Source: Nocardia bhagyanarayanae (GTDB lineage: Bacteria; Actinomycetota; Actinomycetes; Mycobacteriales; Mycobacteriaceae). Taken from it: DNA of 64,000 nucleotides. A program made the translations under genes and the position numbers. Numbering within the stretch: the first letter of the stretch is position 1; each line of letters starts with the position of its first letter. The notes beneath the pieces are model-generated. The model ran no database searches. It was not told the DNA's origin and saw nothing but the letters and a program-made list of their open reading frames with translations. The stretch is taken from assembly GCF_006716565.1 (NCBI RefSeq), contig NZ_VFPG01000001.1:558001-622000 (forward strand), in the 5' to 3' direction. Positions 31,761 through 41,209 of the stretch are shown piece after piece.

Positions 31761-32434
31761 ACCCGAGGCCGCCGATCAAGGTGCTGCTCGCCGACGACGA
31801 ACGACTCGTGCGGTCCGGCTTCAAAGTCCTTCTCGACTTGGAGGACGACATCGCGGTGGTCGGCGAGGCCACCAACGGCGCCGAAGCCATCGAACTGGCG
31901 CGCGCCACCCGCCCCGACGTCGTCCTCATGGACATCCGCATGCCATCGCTCGACGGTATCCGCGCCACCGCCCGCATCGCCGAGACCCCCGGGCTCGAAC
32001 AGGTCAAAGTCCTGATCCTCACCACCTACGACACCGACGAGAACGTCTTCGAGGCGCTACAGGCGGGCGCGAGCGGATTCCTGCTCAAGGACGCGGGACC
32101 CGCCGAACTCCTGCACGCCATCCGCGTGATCGCCAACGGTGACGCACTCCTCGCTCCCCGGATCACCCGCCGCCTCATCAGCCAGTTCACCGCGCAACGC
32201 AAGGCCGCCAAATCCGCCGAGGACCGGCTCGCCGTGCTGACCGACCGGGAGCGCGAGGTACTCGCACTGGTCGGTCAGGGCATGAGCAACGACGAGATCG
32301 GCGCCGCCCTGTTCCTCAGCCCGGCCACCGCACGCACGCATGTCAGCCGGGCGATGGCGAAACTGGGTGCGCGGGATCGCGCGCAACTGGTTGTCATCGC
32401 GTACCAGACGGGGCTGAGCCAGTTCACGGCGTAG
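31757..32434 (+). CDS. Response regulator, NarL/LuxR type
   Basis: A 225-residue protein with a receiver domain (acidic pair Asp13-Asp14, phospho-acceptor Asp59 in VVLMDIRMP, Thr90, Lys111) and a C-terminal LuxR HTH (LTDREREVLALVGQGMSNDE, then ATARTHVSRAMAKLGARDR). GTG 31757 overlaps the kinase stop codon by four bases, so the pair is translationally coupled. The 24-bp palindrome upstream of the kinase gene is its likely target. Confidence 0.95.
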   Translation: MNPRPPIKVLLADDERLVRSGFKVLLDLEDDIAVVGEATNGAEAIELARATRPDVVLMDIRMPSLDGIRATARIAETPGLEQVKVLILTTYDTDENVFEALQAGASGFLLKDAGPAELLHAIRVIANGDALLAPRITRRLISQFTAQRKAAKSAEDRLAVLTDREREVLALVGQGMSNDEIGAALFLSPATARTHVSRAMAKLGARDRAQLVVIAYQTGLSQFTA

Positions 32435-32494
32435 TGGTGTTATCCGTCGCGGGCTCTCACGGGGCCAGCGGCACGCGCCCCGCATCCATGCGCG

Positions 32495-33086
32495 CGATGC
32501 GAGTTATGTTCGCCGACAAGCGATCCGAGCTGTGCCGCAACGCGCGATGCGCGCGGTGTCGCGGACACGCGATGCGGGCGGGGTCGCCAACACGCGATCC
32601 GTGCTGCGCCACCGACACGCGATACAGGCCGTGCCACCAACGCGCGATGCGGGCGGGGTGGCCAACGCGCGATCCAGGCTGCGCCCCAACGCGCGATCCG
32701 AGCGGGTCGCCGACACGCGATGCGGGGTGACGCCCGTGAGATGCGGGCGGTGCCGCCGACACGCGGTCCAGGCTGCGCCACCAACGCCCGACGCGGGCGG
32801 GGTCGCCAACACGCGATCCAGGCTGCGCCACCAACGCGCGACGCGGGCGGTCGCCGACACGCCATTCGGGCGGTGCCGCCGAGACTCGATCCGGACGGTG
32901 CCGCCGACACGTGATGCGGGCGGTGTCACCGACACGCGATCCAGGCTGCGCCGTCAACGCGCGATCCGGGCTGCGCCGCAAACGCGCGATCCGGGCGGTG
33001 CCACCAACATGCGATCCGGGCTGCGCCGCCGACACGTGATGCGGGCGCTGTCGCCGACATGTGATGCGGACGGTGTCACCGACGCG
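32495..33086. repeat. 25-bp tandem repeat array (about 24 copies)
   Basis: Units of 25 bp (some 23-27) follow each other without a break. A typical unit begins CGATCCAGGCTGCGCC and ends ACCAACGCG. Two main variants alternate irregularly, one with CGATCCAGGCTGCG and one with CGATGCGGGCGG. Because 25 is not a multiple of three, no frame repeats at the protein level. The array occupies almost all of the 767-bp gap between the response regulator and the esterase; the remaining 115 bp before the esterase (33087-33201) show no recognisable feature. Confidence 0.88.
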
Positions 33087-33201
33087 CGTTCGACTACGAC
33101 GACCGGCGCAGCCGAACGCGCGTCGCGTACGCGTATCGACGTGCACAGCGCCGCCCGCCGACGGACGCCGGGCAGTCCTGGCCGGGCCGAGAATCGTTGG
33201 C

Positions 33202-34182
33202 ATGAGAGGCAAAGTTCCACTGCGAGTTCGTATTCTGACCGCGCTCGCCGCCGAGCCGGACTGGGATTCGATCACCCCCGATCAGATCATCGAGGTCCGC
33301 GAAGCGCAGGCCCGCAAGCGCGGGTCCGCGCTCGGCAGGCTCGTCACCAGCAAACCCGATCGTGGCGCACGAATCACCACGCGCACACTCGATCTGCCCG
33401 AGCGCCGGTTGGACGTTCGCGTCTACCGACCCGAACAGGAGAATTCGGCGCTGCCTCTGATCATCGCGTTCCACGGCGGCGGATTCCTCGTTGGCGCACC
33501 GGATCAGGACGATTGGCTGCTCAGCCATCTGGCGGCGAACCTTCCGGCCGTGGTCGCCGCGGTCGACTATCGGCTCGCGCCAGAACATCGGATCGGCGCA
33601 ATCGTGCAGGACGCCTACGATGCCGCGGTCCGCCTTGCCGAATCGGCCCCGGAGCTCGGAGCGGATCCCGGTCGGATTGCCCTGCTGGGCTCCAGCGCGG
33701 GAGCCACGCTCGCGGCGCTCACCGCGATCCACGCGCGGGAACTCGAACTAACGGTGCGCACCCAGGTACTGATCAATCCGCAACTCGACTGGACCGACCG
33801 CCTCTTCGACTATCCCTCTTTCACCGAGAACGCGGACGCACCAAGCCCGACACCGGCCTTCTGCCGCGCCATGGTGCGCCTAGCGAGCCCCGAACCCTCC
33901 GACCGCACAACGTTTTCCCCATTACTGACTGGCGACCTCACGGGAGTCGCCCCCGCGCTGATCCAAGCCGCAGGCCTGGACCCACTGGAAGACCAGGCAC
34001 CGGCCTACGCCGACCGCCTTCGCCAGGCAGGAGTCGCCGCAACCCTGACCCGCTACCCGAAAGCGACCCACGCCTTCCTATCCATGCCGGGACTGGTCCC
34101 CGCAGCCCGCCCGGCCCGCACCGAAATCCTCACCCACCTCCACACCCACCTACTGGAACGCCCCAGCGTGCGGTCCGCGTAA
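33202..34182 (+). CDS. HSL-type alpha/beta hydrolase (lipase/esterase)
   Basis: A 326-residue hormone-sensitive-lipase-family enzyme. The oxyanion motif FHGGGF, the nucleophile motif GSSAG, the acid in GLDPLEDQ and the His in ATHAFLSM make a full catalytic set. It probably hydrolyses short or medium acyl esters in the cytoplasm; the substrate is unknown. ATG 33202 is chosen because upstream in-frame codons lie in the tandem repeat array and its flank. It is the last gene of normal composition before the island. Confidence 0.9.
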   Translation: MRGKVPLRVRILTALAAEPDWDSITPDQIIEVREAQARKRGSALGRLVTSKPDRGARITTRTLDLPERRLDVRVYRPEQENSALPLIIAFHGGGFLVGAPDQDDWLLSHLAANLPAVVAAVDYRLAPEHRIGAIVQDAYDAAVRLAESAPELGADPGRIALLGSSAGATLAALTAIHARELELTVRTQVLINPQLDWTDRLFDYPSFTENADAPSPTPAFCRAMVRLASPEPSDRTTFSPLLTGDLTGVAPALIQAAGLDPLEDQAPAYADRLRQAGVAATLTRYPKATHAFLSMPGLVPAARPARTEILTHLHTHLLERPSVRSA

Positions 34183-34598
34183 CTCGGCTGAGCTGACAGG
34201 CCGCGCGAGGTTGCTACCAGAAATCCCCAGGCGACCTGATAAACGCCAATTCTGGAGAGCGGATCGTGCTCGGTGCCGTCGGCAGGACACACAAAACATG
34301 GGCAACCGGAAAACGCCTGGTCATCGTCGGTCGCTACTTGACCTGAATCGAGTTGGCCTCCACTGGTCGCCTGTGGTTCTGCTTGTCATGAGTTGGCCCG
34401 CGCTGGGTGCGTGGCTGTACGCCGTGACGCGGGTGCGGACGTGCTGGGTGGTGGGCTGCGCCTGTCGGTGGGCTGACAAAGGGCTACTGGTGATGGCGAA
34501 ACAGGTTTCCGTGCATACTTTTTGCGTTCTGTCACTCTCGGGGCACGATAGACGGGATTGTGTAGCGGTTCCGTTGCTCATGGCGTTAAGGGGTATTC
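34183..34598. other. Non-coding left border of the island
   Basis: These 416 bp between the esterase and the Trypco2-like gene hold no ORF with family features. Base composition falls relative to the left flank, and the last 100 bp should contain the promoter of the conflict operon. No tRNA, direct repeat of convincing length or insertion sequence was seen. Confidence 0.5.
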
Positions 34599-34925
34599 AT
34601 GGAGATCGAGTTGGCGGATGCGGTCGCCGTGTTGCGCGATGAGTTGCTCGCGGCTGCGGCGAAGGGCGACGGGGCGGGCCTGAGGTTCGAAGTGGGGCCA
34701 ATCGAGTTGTCCTTCGAGGTAGAACTGCGCCGGGACGCGTCCGTTAAAGCCGGGTTCAAGGCGTGGGTGGTTACGGGTGACGCGGAAGCCAAAGCCGGGC
34801 ATACCCGCAAACAGCGCGTCAGCCTGACCCTGACACCGAAAATGCCGAATGGTGAAGGTGTGCAGGTCAACAGTAACCGGCAGCAAAGGGTGCCCGACGC
34901 GGATGAAGATCGCTACGAGCCGTAG
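34599..34925 (+). CDS. Trypco2-like protein (trypsin-co-occurring domain 2)
   Basis: A 108-residue protein starting MEIELADAVAVLRDELLAAA, then a beta-rich part (FEVGPIELSFEVELRRDASV, KAGFKAWVVTG, TRKQRVSLTLTP). This helix followed by beta strands matches the Trypco2 domain, known from its association with trypsin-like proteases in predicted bacterial conflict systems. AAGGGG lies six bases before ATG 34599. The protease/NTPase gene follows 49 bp downstream on the same strand, so the expected genomic partner is present. It is probably a regulator, substrate or adaptor of the protease. Confidence 0.8.
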   Translation: MEIELADAVAVLRDELLAAAAKGDGAGLRFEVGPIELSFEVELRRDASVKAGFKAWVVTGDAEAKAGHTRKQRVSLTLTPKMPNGEGVQVNSNRQQRVPDADEDRYEP

Positions 34926-34974
34926 CCACAGGCTTCGGGTCGTGGGCTGGCGGTGTGAGAGGGGATGACGGCGG

Positions 34975-37900
34975 GTGCGGTGGGAGCAGTTGGTCGGTGT
35001 CACCGGTTCGGGTACGGGGTCGGGTTATCTGATCGCGCCGCGCCTGGTTTTGACCTCGGCGCATGTTGTAGGCGAGGACACCACCGAGGTGACGGTGATA
35101 CGACCGGGCCGATGCGGTGTGTACTCCGCGAAGGTCGCTTGGTGCGGACACGCGGGCGGCATCGACGATGCCGCTCTCGTCGAAGTCGATGACCCGGCGT
35201 GGATGCCACCACAGATGCGACCGGTTGTTTGGGGCCGGATCGTCACTCAGCAACCCGGAATCAAATGCCGGACCTGGGGTTTGCCGGACTTCGCCCAATG
35301 TGAAGGCACGGCCACCGACACTGAGCAGCCGACTGGGACCCTCAACCCCGGCGACAGCTACGGCCGCCAGCACATCATCCACCTGATCGAGCATCCACCC
35401 ACTGCGCTCGGCGAGTCGCCGTGGAAAGGGATCTCAGGGGCCGCTGTCTACTGTGAAAGTTTGTTGACCGGTGTGGTTGCCACCGACCCTGCTCACCGCG
35501 ACCACGCCGCGCTCGGGATCGTTCCCGCCTATGTCTTGCTCGCCCAACCGGGATTCCGGGAAGTGGTCGAACAGCATTGTGGGACAGTCGGGTTGCAGTG
35601 GGCGCCTGTGGAATTGCAGGAATTGGCCGATCACCAATCGCCGACCCGTGCCGCGACCACGCCGGGCACCCCGGCGACGTTGCTGACCGCGCGGCGAGCG
35701 GTGGTCGAGTTCCGCGGCCGCGACCATCTCCTGAACGAGTTGCGGGATTGGGTCGATGAGCCTGGGGTGGGTGCGTGGCTGATTCATGGTGCGGGTGGGC
35801 AGGGCAAGACCCGTCTGGCTCATCATCTTGGCACCCAACTCGCCGCACGACGCTGGTCGGTACTGTGGCTCGACCCCGCAATCGTCACTGCCGAACAGCT
35901 TCGAGTGCTCGGGCAGGTGGTGACACCACTGCTCGTGATCATCGACTACGCCGAGGCCCGGGTTCCTCAGACCGGAACGCTGTTCGCCGAACTCGTCACT
36001 CACGTCGGGGACCGCCCGGTCAAAGTGTTGCTACTGGCCCGCACCGTTGGAGAGTGGTGGACCCAATTGGGCGCTGCCAGCGACACGGTCGGCGACGTCA
36101 CCGCTCGCGCCCGAGTCACTGCTCTACCCCCGCTCAATGACGGTCCCGAGGCCCGTGAAGCGACCTACCGCGACACCGTCCGAGCCATGGCGGCAACTCT
36201 GCCTGTGCTCGGTGATCCCACTACGGTCCAATGGGAGGAGGCTGCCCACCGCGTGCTAACGCAGCCATATCGGGATCTCGGAGACAACACAACGGTCCTC
36301 GGGGTGCAGATGAACGCGCTTGCTGACCTACTCGACATCGGCCATGACAGCCCTACATCGATAGGGCGACAAAGTCTCGAGGATCGGGTCCTTGAGCACG
36401 AACACCGCTACTGGACTGCGACAGCAACCCGCGACGGTCTTGACAGTCTGGGGATGACCACGCTCAAAGACGCCCTCGTCGCCACGATCGTCCTAGCCGC
36501 CACTACCAGCAAAGAGCTTGAGAAGGCGTTGGCGCGGATTCCCGACCTTGCCGACCAACCACGCCTTACTCGTACGAAGGTTCAAACCTGGTTGATGAGC
36601 CTCTATCCCGGCGATACCCACGGTATCTACGCCGGGCCGACACCCGATCGTCTGGCTGAACAACTTGTCGGACGCTCCATGCTCGACCTGACCCGCGACA
36701 GTGTGGTCGAATCCTTGGCCGCCATCATTGATGAGGTCGAGGCCGAACACCTGTTGACAGTGTGCACTCGCGCCACCGCGCACCCCTCCCTGATGCCTGC
36801 GGCTGGCGAGAGCCTCACTGAAATCTGCGTTAACCATCCCGACATGCTGCTCCCAGCCGCTGTGCGGATCGCGCCCCAGGTCGAGAACCCCGCGCCGCTG
36901 ATTGCCGCGCTCGATCGAGTTGGGGTCGACTCGCGAGTTGGCATCGATCTACTCGACAAGCTTTTGGAAGCTATCCCACCCGATACGCAAGTCCTTGCAG
37001 CCCCGGCGATCACTATCGGCAACGAGCTCATCGTCCGCTTGAAAGATCTCGCAGGCACCGCGGCAGCCGACCGCGTCAAGCTCGCCACAGTTTTAGCCAA
37101 GACGGCGCAATGGCAGCGTCGAAAGGATTACCTGGGTGACGCGCTCGCCTCAGCGACCGAAGCGGTTGCTATCAACAGAGAGCTGAATGGTGCTCAACAA
37201 GTAGATCAGATGGCGGGTCTCGCGAAGGCCCTCACAACCCAAGCCGCTGTTCTCGGGGATCTGCGTCGATACGACCAATCATTGCCGGCGGCTAGTGAAG
37301 CCGTCGAAATCTTTCGCGGCCTCTTCGGCCGTGATCCAGAGACCCATCTGATCGACTTTGTCGCGGCTCTCTATGTCCTTACCCGCCAGATGAGGGAATC
37401 CGGACTAGGTGCGGCGGCGGCGCTCGATACCGCTACCGAGGGGATCGTGATGGTTCGCAGTCTGGTGGAAGAACAGCGGTCAAGCACTGCTCGATCAAGG
37501 CTCGCAGCGTGCCTCATTGCCGTCGGGGTCGAACACTATGCCGCCGGACGGCACACCAACGCACTGGAGGCGGGTGCCGAAGCCTTGGATATCTACCGTG
37601 AACTGGCCGAAAGTAGGCCAGACGCGTATGCGGGCGAACATGCAATGGCACTTAACAATATGTCAATTTTTCTGAGCGCAGCGGGACGTCACGGCGATGC
37701 GATTCAATCGATAGAAGAGTCCATTGAAATTCACCGTGATCTCGCCACGAAGTACCCCGACGGCAATCTTAACTACCTGGGATCCAGCCTCCAAACCCTA
37801 GCGGTAAGGTACATCGAACAGAATGAATTCGACAAGGCGTATGGTCCTGCGTGTGAGTCGCTCAATATTTTACGTCAACTGGCAGAAGTAAATTTGGAGG

Positions 37901-38367
37901 CTTACGAACCTCTTCTTGGTTCATGTCTCCACAATTTCGCGTACATACTCATCGAGTTGGGCCGGGCGCCGGAGGCTCGTGAATCGGCCGTGCAGGCTGT
38001 CGATATTCACCGCCGCCTTTCCAGGCAGAATCCAATAAATGATCCTGAGGCGCTTGCTGCATGCTTGAACACCCTTGGACGGATACAAGAGCGCACCGGG
38101 CAGCTGAGTTTAGCTCTGGGGTCAGTAACAGAAGCAGTTGAGCTGCAACGCAGCGTCGCGGAAGACAGCCAAAGCTCGCGCTCGAACCTGGCCGCATTCC
38201 TCACCAATCTCGCCCGATACCGGGGAAAAGCTGGGGATCGGTCAGCAGGGCTCGATGCCATTGCTGAAGCCCTCACGATCTACGAAGGGCTCATCATCGA
38301 GAGCCCGGGCACCTACGACGCCTTACTGGACCAAGCGCGACGTGTTCGCGACAAGTTCGATCTATGA
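34975..38367 (+). CDS. Trypsin-like protease / P-loop NTPase / TPR protein (predicted defence effector)
   Basis: A 1130-residue three-part protein. Residues 1-200 are a trypsin-like protease with His30 (LTSAHVVG), Asp65 (IDDAALVE) and Ser154 (KGISGAAVY), a full triad although GISGAA replaces the usual G-x-S-G-G. Residues 245-600 are a STAND-like NTPase: Walker A GAGGQGKT at 272-279 and Walker B LLVIIDYAE at 319-327. Residues about 690-1120 are a long TPR array (repeated pattern of alternating Ala/Gly with EAVEIHRRL-like helices). The start is GTG 34975 with GAGAGGGG ten bases upstream; nearby ATG 34965 is out of frame. The C-terminal half is clearly less GC-rich than the flanks, a sign of transfer. 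By analogy to STAND systems, TPR sensing would trigger NTP-driven assembly and protease activation; this is inference. Confidence 0.9.
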   Translation: MRWEQLVGVTGSGTGSGYLIAPRLVLTSAHVVGEDTTEVTVIRPGRCGVYSAKVAWCGHAGGIDDAALVEVDDPAWMPPQMRPVVWGRIVTQQPGIKCRTWGLPDFAQCEGTATDTEQPTGTLNPGDSYGRQHIIHLIEHPPTALGESPWKGISGAAVYCESLLTGVVATDPAHRDHAALGIVPAYVLLAQPGFREVVEQHCGTVGLQWAPVELQELADHQSPTRAATTPGTPATLLTARRAVVEFRGRDHLLNELRDWVDEPGVGAWLIHGAGGQGKTRLAHHLGTQLAARRWSVLWLDPAIVTAEQLRVLGQVVTPLLVIIDYAEARVPQTGTLFAELVTHVGDRPVKVLLLARTVGEWWTQLGAASDTVGDVTARARVTALPPLNDGPEAREATYRDTVRAMAATLPVLGDPTTVQWEEAAHRVLTQPYRDLGDNTTVLGVQMNALADLLDIGHDSPTSIGRQSLEDRVLEHEHRYWTATATRDGLDSLGMTTLKDALVATIVLAATTSKELEKALARIPDLADQPRLTRTKVQTWLMSLYPGDTHGIYAGPTPDRLAEQLVGRSMLDLTRDSVVESLAAIIDEVEAEHLLTVCTRATAHPSLMPAAGESLTEICVNHPDMLLPAAVRIAPQVENPAPLIAALDRVGVDSRVGIDLLDKLLEAIPPDTQVLAAPAITIGNELIVRLKDLAGTAAADRVKLATVLAKTAQWQRRKDYLGDALASATEAVAINRELNGAQQVDQMAGLAKALTTQAAVLGDLRRYDQSLPAASEAVEIFRGLFGRDPETHLIDFVAALYVLTRQMRESGLGAAAALDTATEGIVMVRSLVEEQRSSTARSRLAACLIAVGVEHYAAGRHTNALEAGAEALDIYRELAESRPDAYAGEHAMALNNMSIFLSAAGRHGDAIQSIEESIEIHRDLATKYPDGNLNYLGSSLQTLAVRYIEQNEFDKAYGPACESLNILRQLAEVNLEAYEPLLGSCLHNFAYILIELGRAPEARESAVQAVDIHRRLSRQNPINDPEALAACLNTLGRIQERTGQLSLALGSVTEAVELQRSVAEDSQSSRSNLAAFLTNLARYRGKAGDRSAGLDAIAEALTIYEGLIIESPGTYDALLDQARRVRDKFDL

Positions 38368-38523
38368 CAACTGACGCTGTTTGGGTAGTCCGCCATCCCG
38401 AACGGAAGCGCCCGAGCAGTCGTGCCGCTTTCTGGACTGCCACGAGTTCATCGGTGTGCAGGCGATCGAGGTCATCGACAGCGGCGAGTACGTGAGTGCC
38501 GGTTGTACCAATTCGGCTGAGTC

Positions 38524-38913
38524 TCAGTCGAGGCTTTTCAGGGCTGCCGCCCACGGCACCGGTTCGCCTTCGTTGACCCGGATGAAACGCACGCCCCAGT
38601 CGGTGAGGCTTGACAGTGCGGCAGCGACTGGCGGGAACTGGAATTGAGCTGCTCGTCCGTGCGGAACCGCTACGACTGGTAGCCCGGCTCCGACCGTTTC
38701 GACCAGCAGCGCCAGTGGCAGCGTGTCGCCGATTCCTGCTGCCCATTTCGCCATGGAACTTGTCGTCAACGGCGCGGCGATGACCGCGTCGGGTGGCAGG
38801 AGCAGGTCTTTGGTGCCCGGGACCTTGAACTCCGACCGAACGGGATATCCGGTCTGTGCCGCGAGTGCTTCGGCGTCGATGAATCGAGCGCCACGAGAAG
38901 ACAGTTGACGCAC
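38524..38913 (-). pseudogene. Flavoprotein (phosphopantothenoylcysteine decarboxylase-like fold), N-terminally truncated
   Basis: About 129 residues match the C-terminal two thirds of actinobacterial flavoproteins: FIDAEALAAQTGYPV, LPPDAVIAAPLTTSSMAKWAAGIGDTLPLALL (FMN and active-site region) and AAQFQFPPVAAALSSLTDWGVRFI. The N-terminal Rossmann strand and glycine motif are missing, and an in-frame TAG stands seven codons before the first Met. I read it as a decayed fragment, perhaps disrupted when the recombinase region arrived. It is convergent with the conflict effector. Confidence 0.65.
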
Positions 38914-39048
38914 CGGCCGCTACGGAGCGTTCATGGACCCCGCTACACGCGGACCCAGCGGTCCCGCACAGTTCCAACAACCGGCGAAAACAGCCACCGC
39001 CGCCCGGTCATCGGGACGGGTGGCACAGGACAGAGAGAGAGGCATTCC

Positions 39049-39333
39049 ATGGACGAGGAAATCTCGGACGAGGCCGTGGTGATCCCGTTGAACTGGCGCG
39101 CTCGCCGCTCACACACCCACCACGCGGTGCCGGTGCACGTCGACGCCCGCGCAGGTGGTGTGACGGTGTCGTTCCAGATCCGCTACGTCACCGGGGCCGA
39201 GGCCGAACGTGTCGCCGACCGCCAAGCCCGCGCGATCTCGGCGCTGCTGCGCTGGCTCGACAACCACGACCCGGCCCCCACCGAACCGGTCGACCTCGAC
39301 GCCATCACCACCGATTGGCAGGAGGCGGCGTGA
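39049..39333 (+). CDS. Small hypothetical protein upstream of the recombinase
   Basis: A 94-residue protein of unknown function: MDEEISDEAVVIPLNWRARR, then a beta-rich middle (HAVPVHVDARAGGVTVSFQI) and an acidic helical C-terminus. GAGAGAGAGG precedes ATG 39049. Its TGA overlaps the GTG of the recombinase (39330), so the two are translationally coupled and it probably belongs to the same element, possibly as an excision or regulatory factor. I do not recognise the family. Confidence 0.6.
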   Translation: MDEEISDEAVVIPLNWRARRSHTHHAVPVHVDARAGGVTVSFQIRYVTGAEAERVADRQARAISALLRWLDNHDPAPTEPVDLDAITTDWQEAA

Positions 39334-41100
39334 GCCTGCCCGCATTCGTCGGACCCGACAGCCCCGACTTGCTCGGGATGGGTGGTGCGTCCCCGGTCCC
39401 GGTCGCAGTGTTCCTACGTACCTCTACCCGGGATTGCAAGACCCCACGTTGTCGCTGCCGCGCCAGCTCGACAACTGCCGCAAGGTGCTGCCGCCCGGGT
39501 TCGTGATCGTCGCGTTCTTCTACGACGTGGAATCCTCCCGCAAGGACCTCGAACAACGTGGCCTGGGCAGCGCGCACGAAGCGTTCGACATCCCCATCCC
39601 GCGTGACGGTGGCCTGGCCGATCTGCTCGCCGAAGCCCGCCACCCGCATCGCCGGTTCGAGGCGGTCGTGGTCGAGGAGATCGAACGCGCCGCCCGCTGG
39701 ACCCGGCAATCCACCCAGCTCGACACGAACTCGAAACCGTCGGCATCCCCCTGTTCGCCGCCGACGAGGGCCCGATCTCGCTATCGGAGAAACGCGCCAC
39801 CCAGATCCTGGTCCGCCGCGTGAAACAGGGTGTGGCTGAATGGTTCCTGCGCCACACCCTCGAACAATCGTGGGAGGGGTTCCGCGAACACACCAAACAG
39901 GGCTGGAACATCGGCAAAGCCTGCCACGGCTACCACAACGAGAAACTCCCGCACCCGGTCGCGGCGAAACGCGAGGAAGGGCGCACCAAATCCCGGCTCG
40001 TCGTGGACCCCGAACGCGCACCCGCCGTGGTGCGGATCTTCCAGCTACGCTACGACGAGAACCTCGCCTACCAGGTGATCGCGGACCGGCTCAACACCGA
40101 CCCCGACCGCTATCCGCCCCCGCAACCCAACAGCGGCAAACGCGCGCGGGGCCGCTGGTCGGGGTCATCGGTCCGCGAAATCCTGATCAACCCGAAATAC
40201 ACCGGGCACATGGTGTGGAACCGGCGCGCCAGCAAGAAAGGCGGCGCGCTCAACCCACCCGAGAAATGGGTGTGGGCACCCGAACCCACCCACGAACCCC
40301 TCATCACCCGCGCGGTATGGGAAGCGGTGCAGCAGAACCGCACCGCCCGCCAAGGGTCGCGGATGAGCGTGAAGAACACCCACCCCGACACCCACCGCAC
40401 CTACGTGCTGCGCTCGTTCGTGCGCCATCAGCAGTGCGCCAAACGGATGTTCGGCAAAACACGCAAGGGCTACGGCTACTACACCTGCCAACCCAAACTC
40501 GACCTCGTCGGCAAACCCGAGGAATACGCCGACCACCCCCGCGCGGTGTACGTGCGCGAAGACCGGCTCCTCGACTGCCTCAAGACGTTCTTCAACGAGC
40601 GGGTCTTCGGCCCCGACCGCGCGACCCTGCTACGCCACCAGCTACACGGACAGTCCTCCACCAAGAGCCACGACCTCGAGCAGCGGACCACCGCGATCGA
40701 GAAGACCCTCACCGACATCACCCGACGGCAGGACAACCTGCTCACCGAACTCGAATCCCGTCCCACCACCATCGGCGACGAACTGTCCGACGCCTGGGCC
40801 GAACGACTCCGCCGCCGCTACACCGAACTGGAACAGCAACGCCGCACCAAGAACACCGAGCTCGAGACCCTGCGCGAACAGACCGCCCGCCAGCAACCGG
40901 ACGAACCCGCTCTCCTGGACCACCTGCCCCGGCTGACGCTGCATCTCGCCCGCGCCCCCGGACGTCCTGCAACGCGACCTGTACGAGTCATTCAGCATCA
41001 AGATCGTCTACGACCACCGGCAAACACGTGACCATCTACGCCACACTGACCGAAGAAGCACTCCCCGACGCCGCCACAGCCGCCGGAATCCTGACCCCCA
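39330..41100 (+). pseudogene. Large serine recombinase (integrase), disrupted by about four frameshifts
   Basis: A resolvase/large-serine-recombinase homologue spread over changing frames. The catalytic segment AVFLRTSTRD (Ser in RTST) is in the GTG 39330 frame; near 39434 it shifts to QDPTLSLPRQLDNC; near 39723 it shifts to HELETVGIPLFAADEG and the long recombinase part (WNIGKACHGYHNEKLPHPV, GSSVREILINPKYTGHMVWN, HQQCAKRMF...GYYTC zinc ribbon, then a coiled coil). Near 40957 it shifts to DVLQRDLYESFSIKIVYD and near 41015 to GKHVTIYATLTEEALP. Each step is a one-base indel. The gene abuts the tRNA-Arg at 41210. Sequencing error is the alternative to true decay, but four independent indels favour decay. 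Confidence 0.8.
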
Positions 41101-41106
41101 CCACAC

Positions 41107-41158
41107 CCCCGGAACCGGGGCCCGTACCGCCACCAGCCCACGGGGGCGGCGGTACGGG
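41107..41158. terminator. Two adjacent hairpins between recombinase and tRNA-Arg
   Basis: CCCCGGAACCGGGG (41107-41120) is directly followed by an 11-bp perfect stem (41121-41131 with 41148-41158, CCCGTACCGCC). No T run follows. It may terminate the recombinase transcript or form part of the attachment region. Confidence 0.4.
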
Positions 41159-41209
41159 ACAACCCGGCACGCCACGGGAAACCGCTACTACAGTTGCCCA
41201 TGTTCTACG

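Noticed and set aside
32495..33086. The 25-bp array was considered as a CRISPR.
   Set aside because: Units are directly adjacent with no unique spacers and vary in sequence throughout.
34254..34262. GGAGAGCGG at the left island border matches the tRNA-Arg anticodon-arm region (antisense), a possible attachment core.
   Set aside because: Nine bases are too short to be significant in GC-rich DNA and the flanks do not match.
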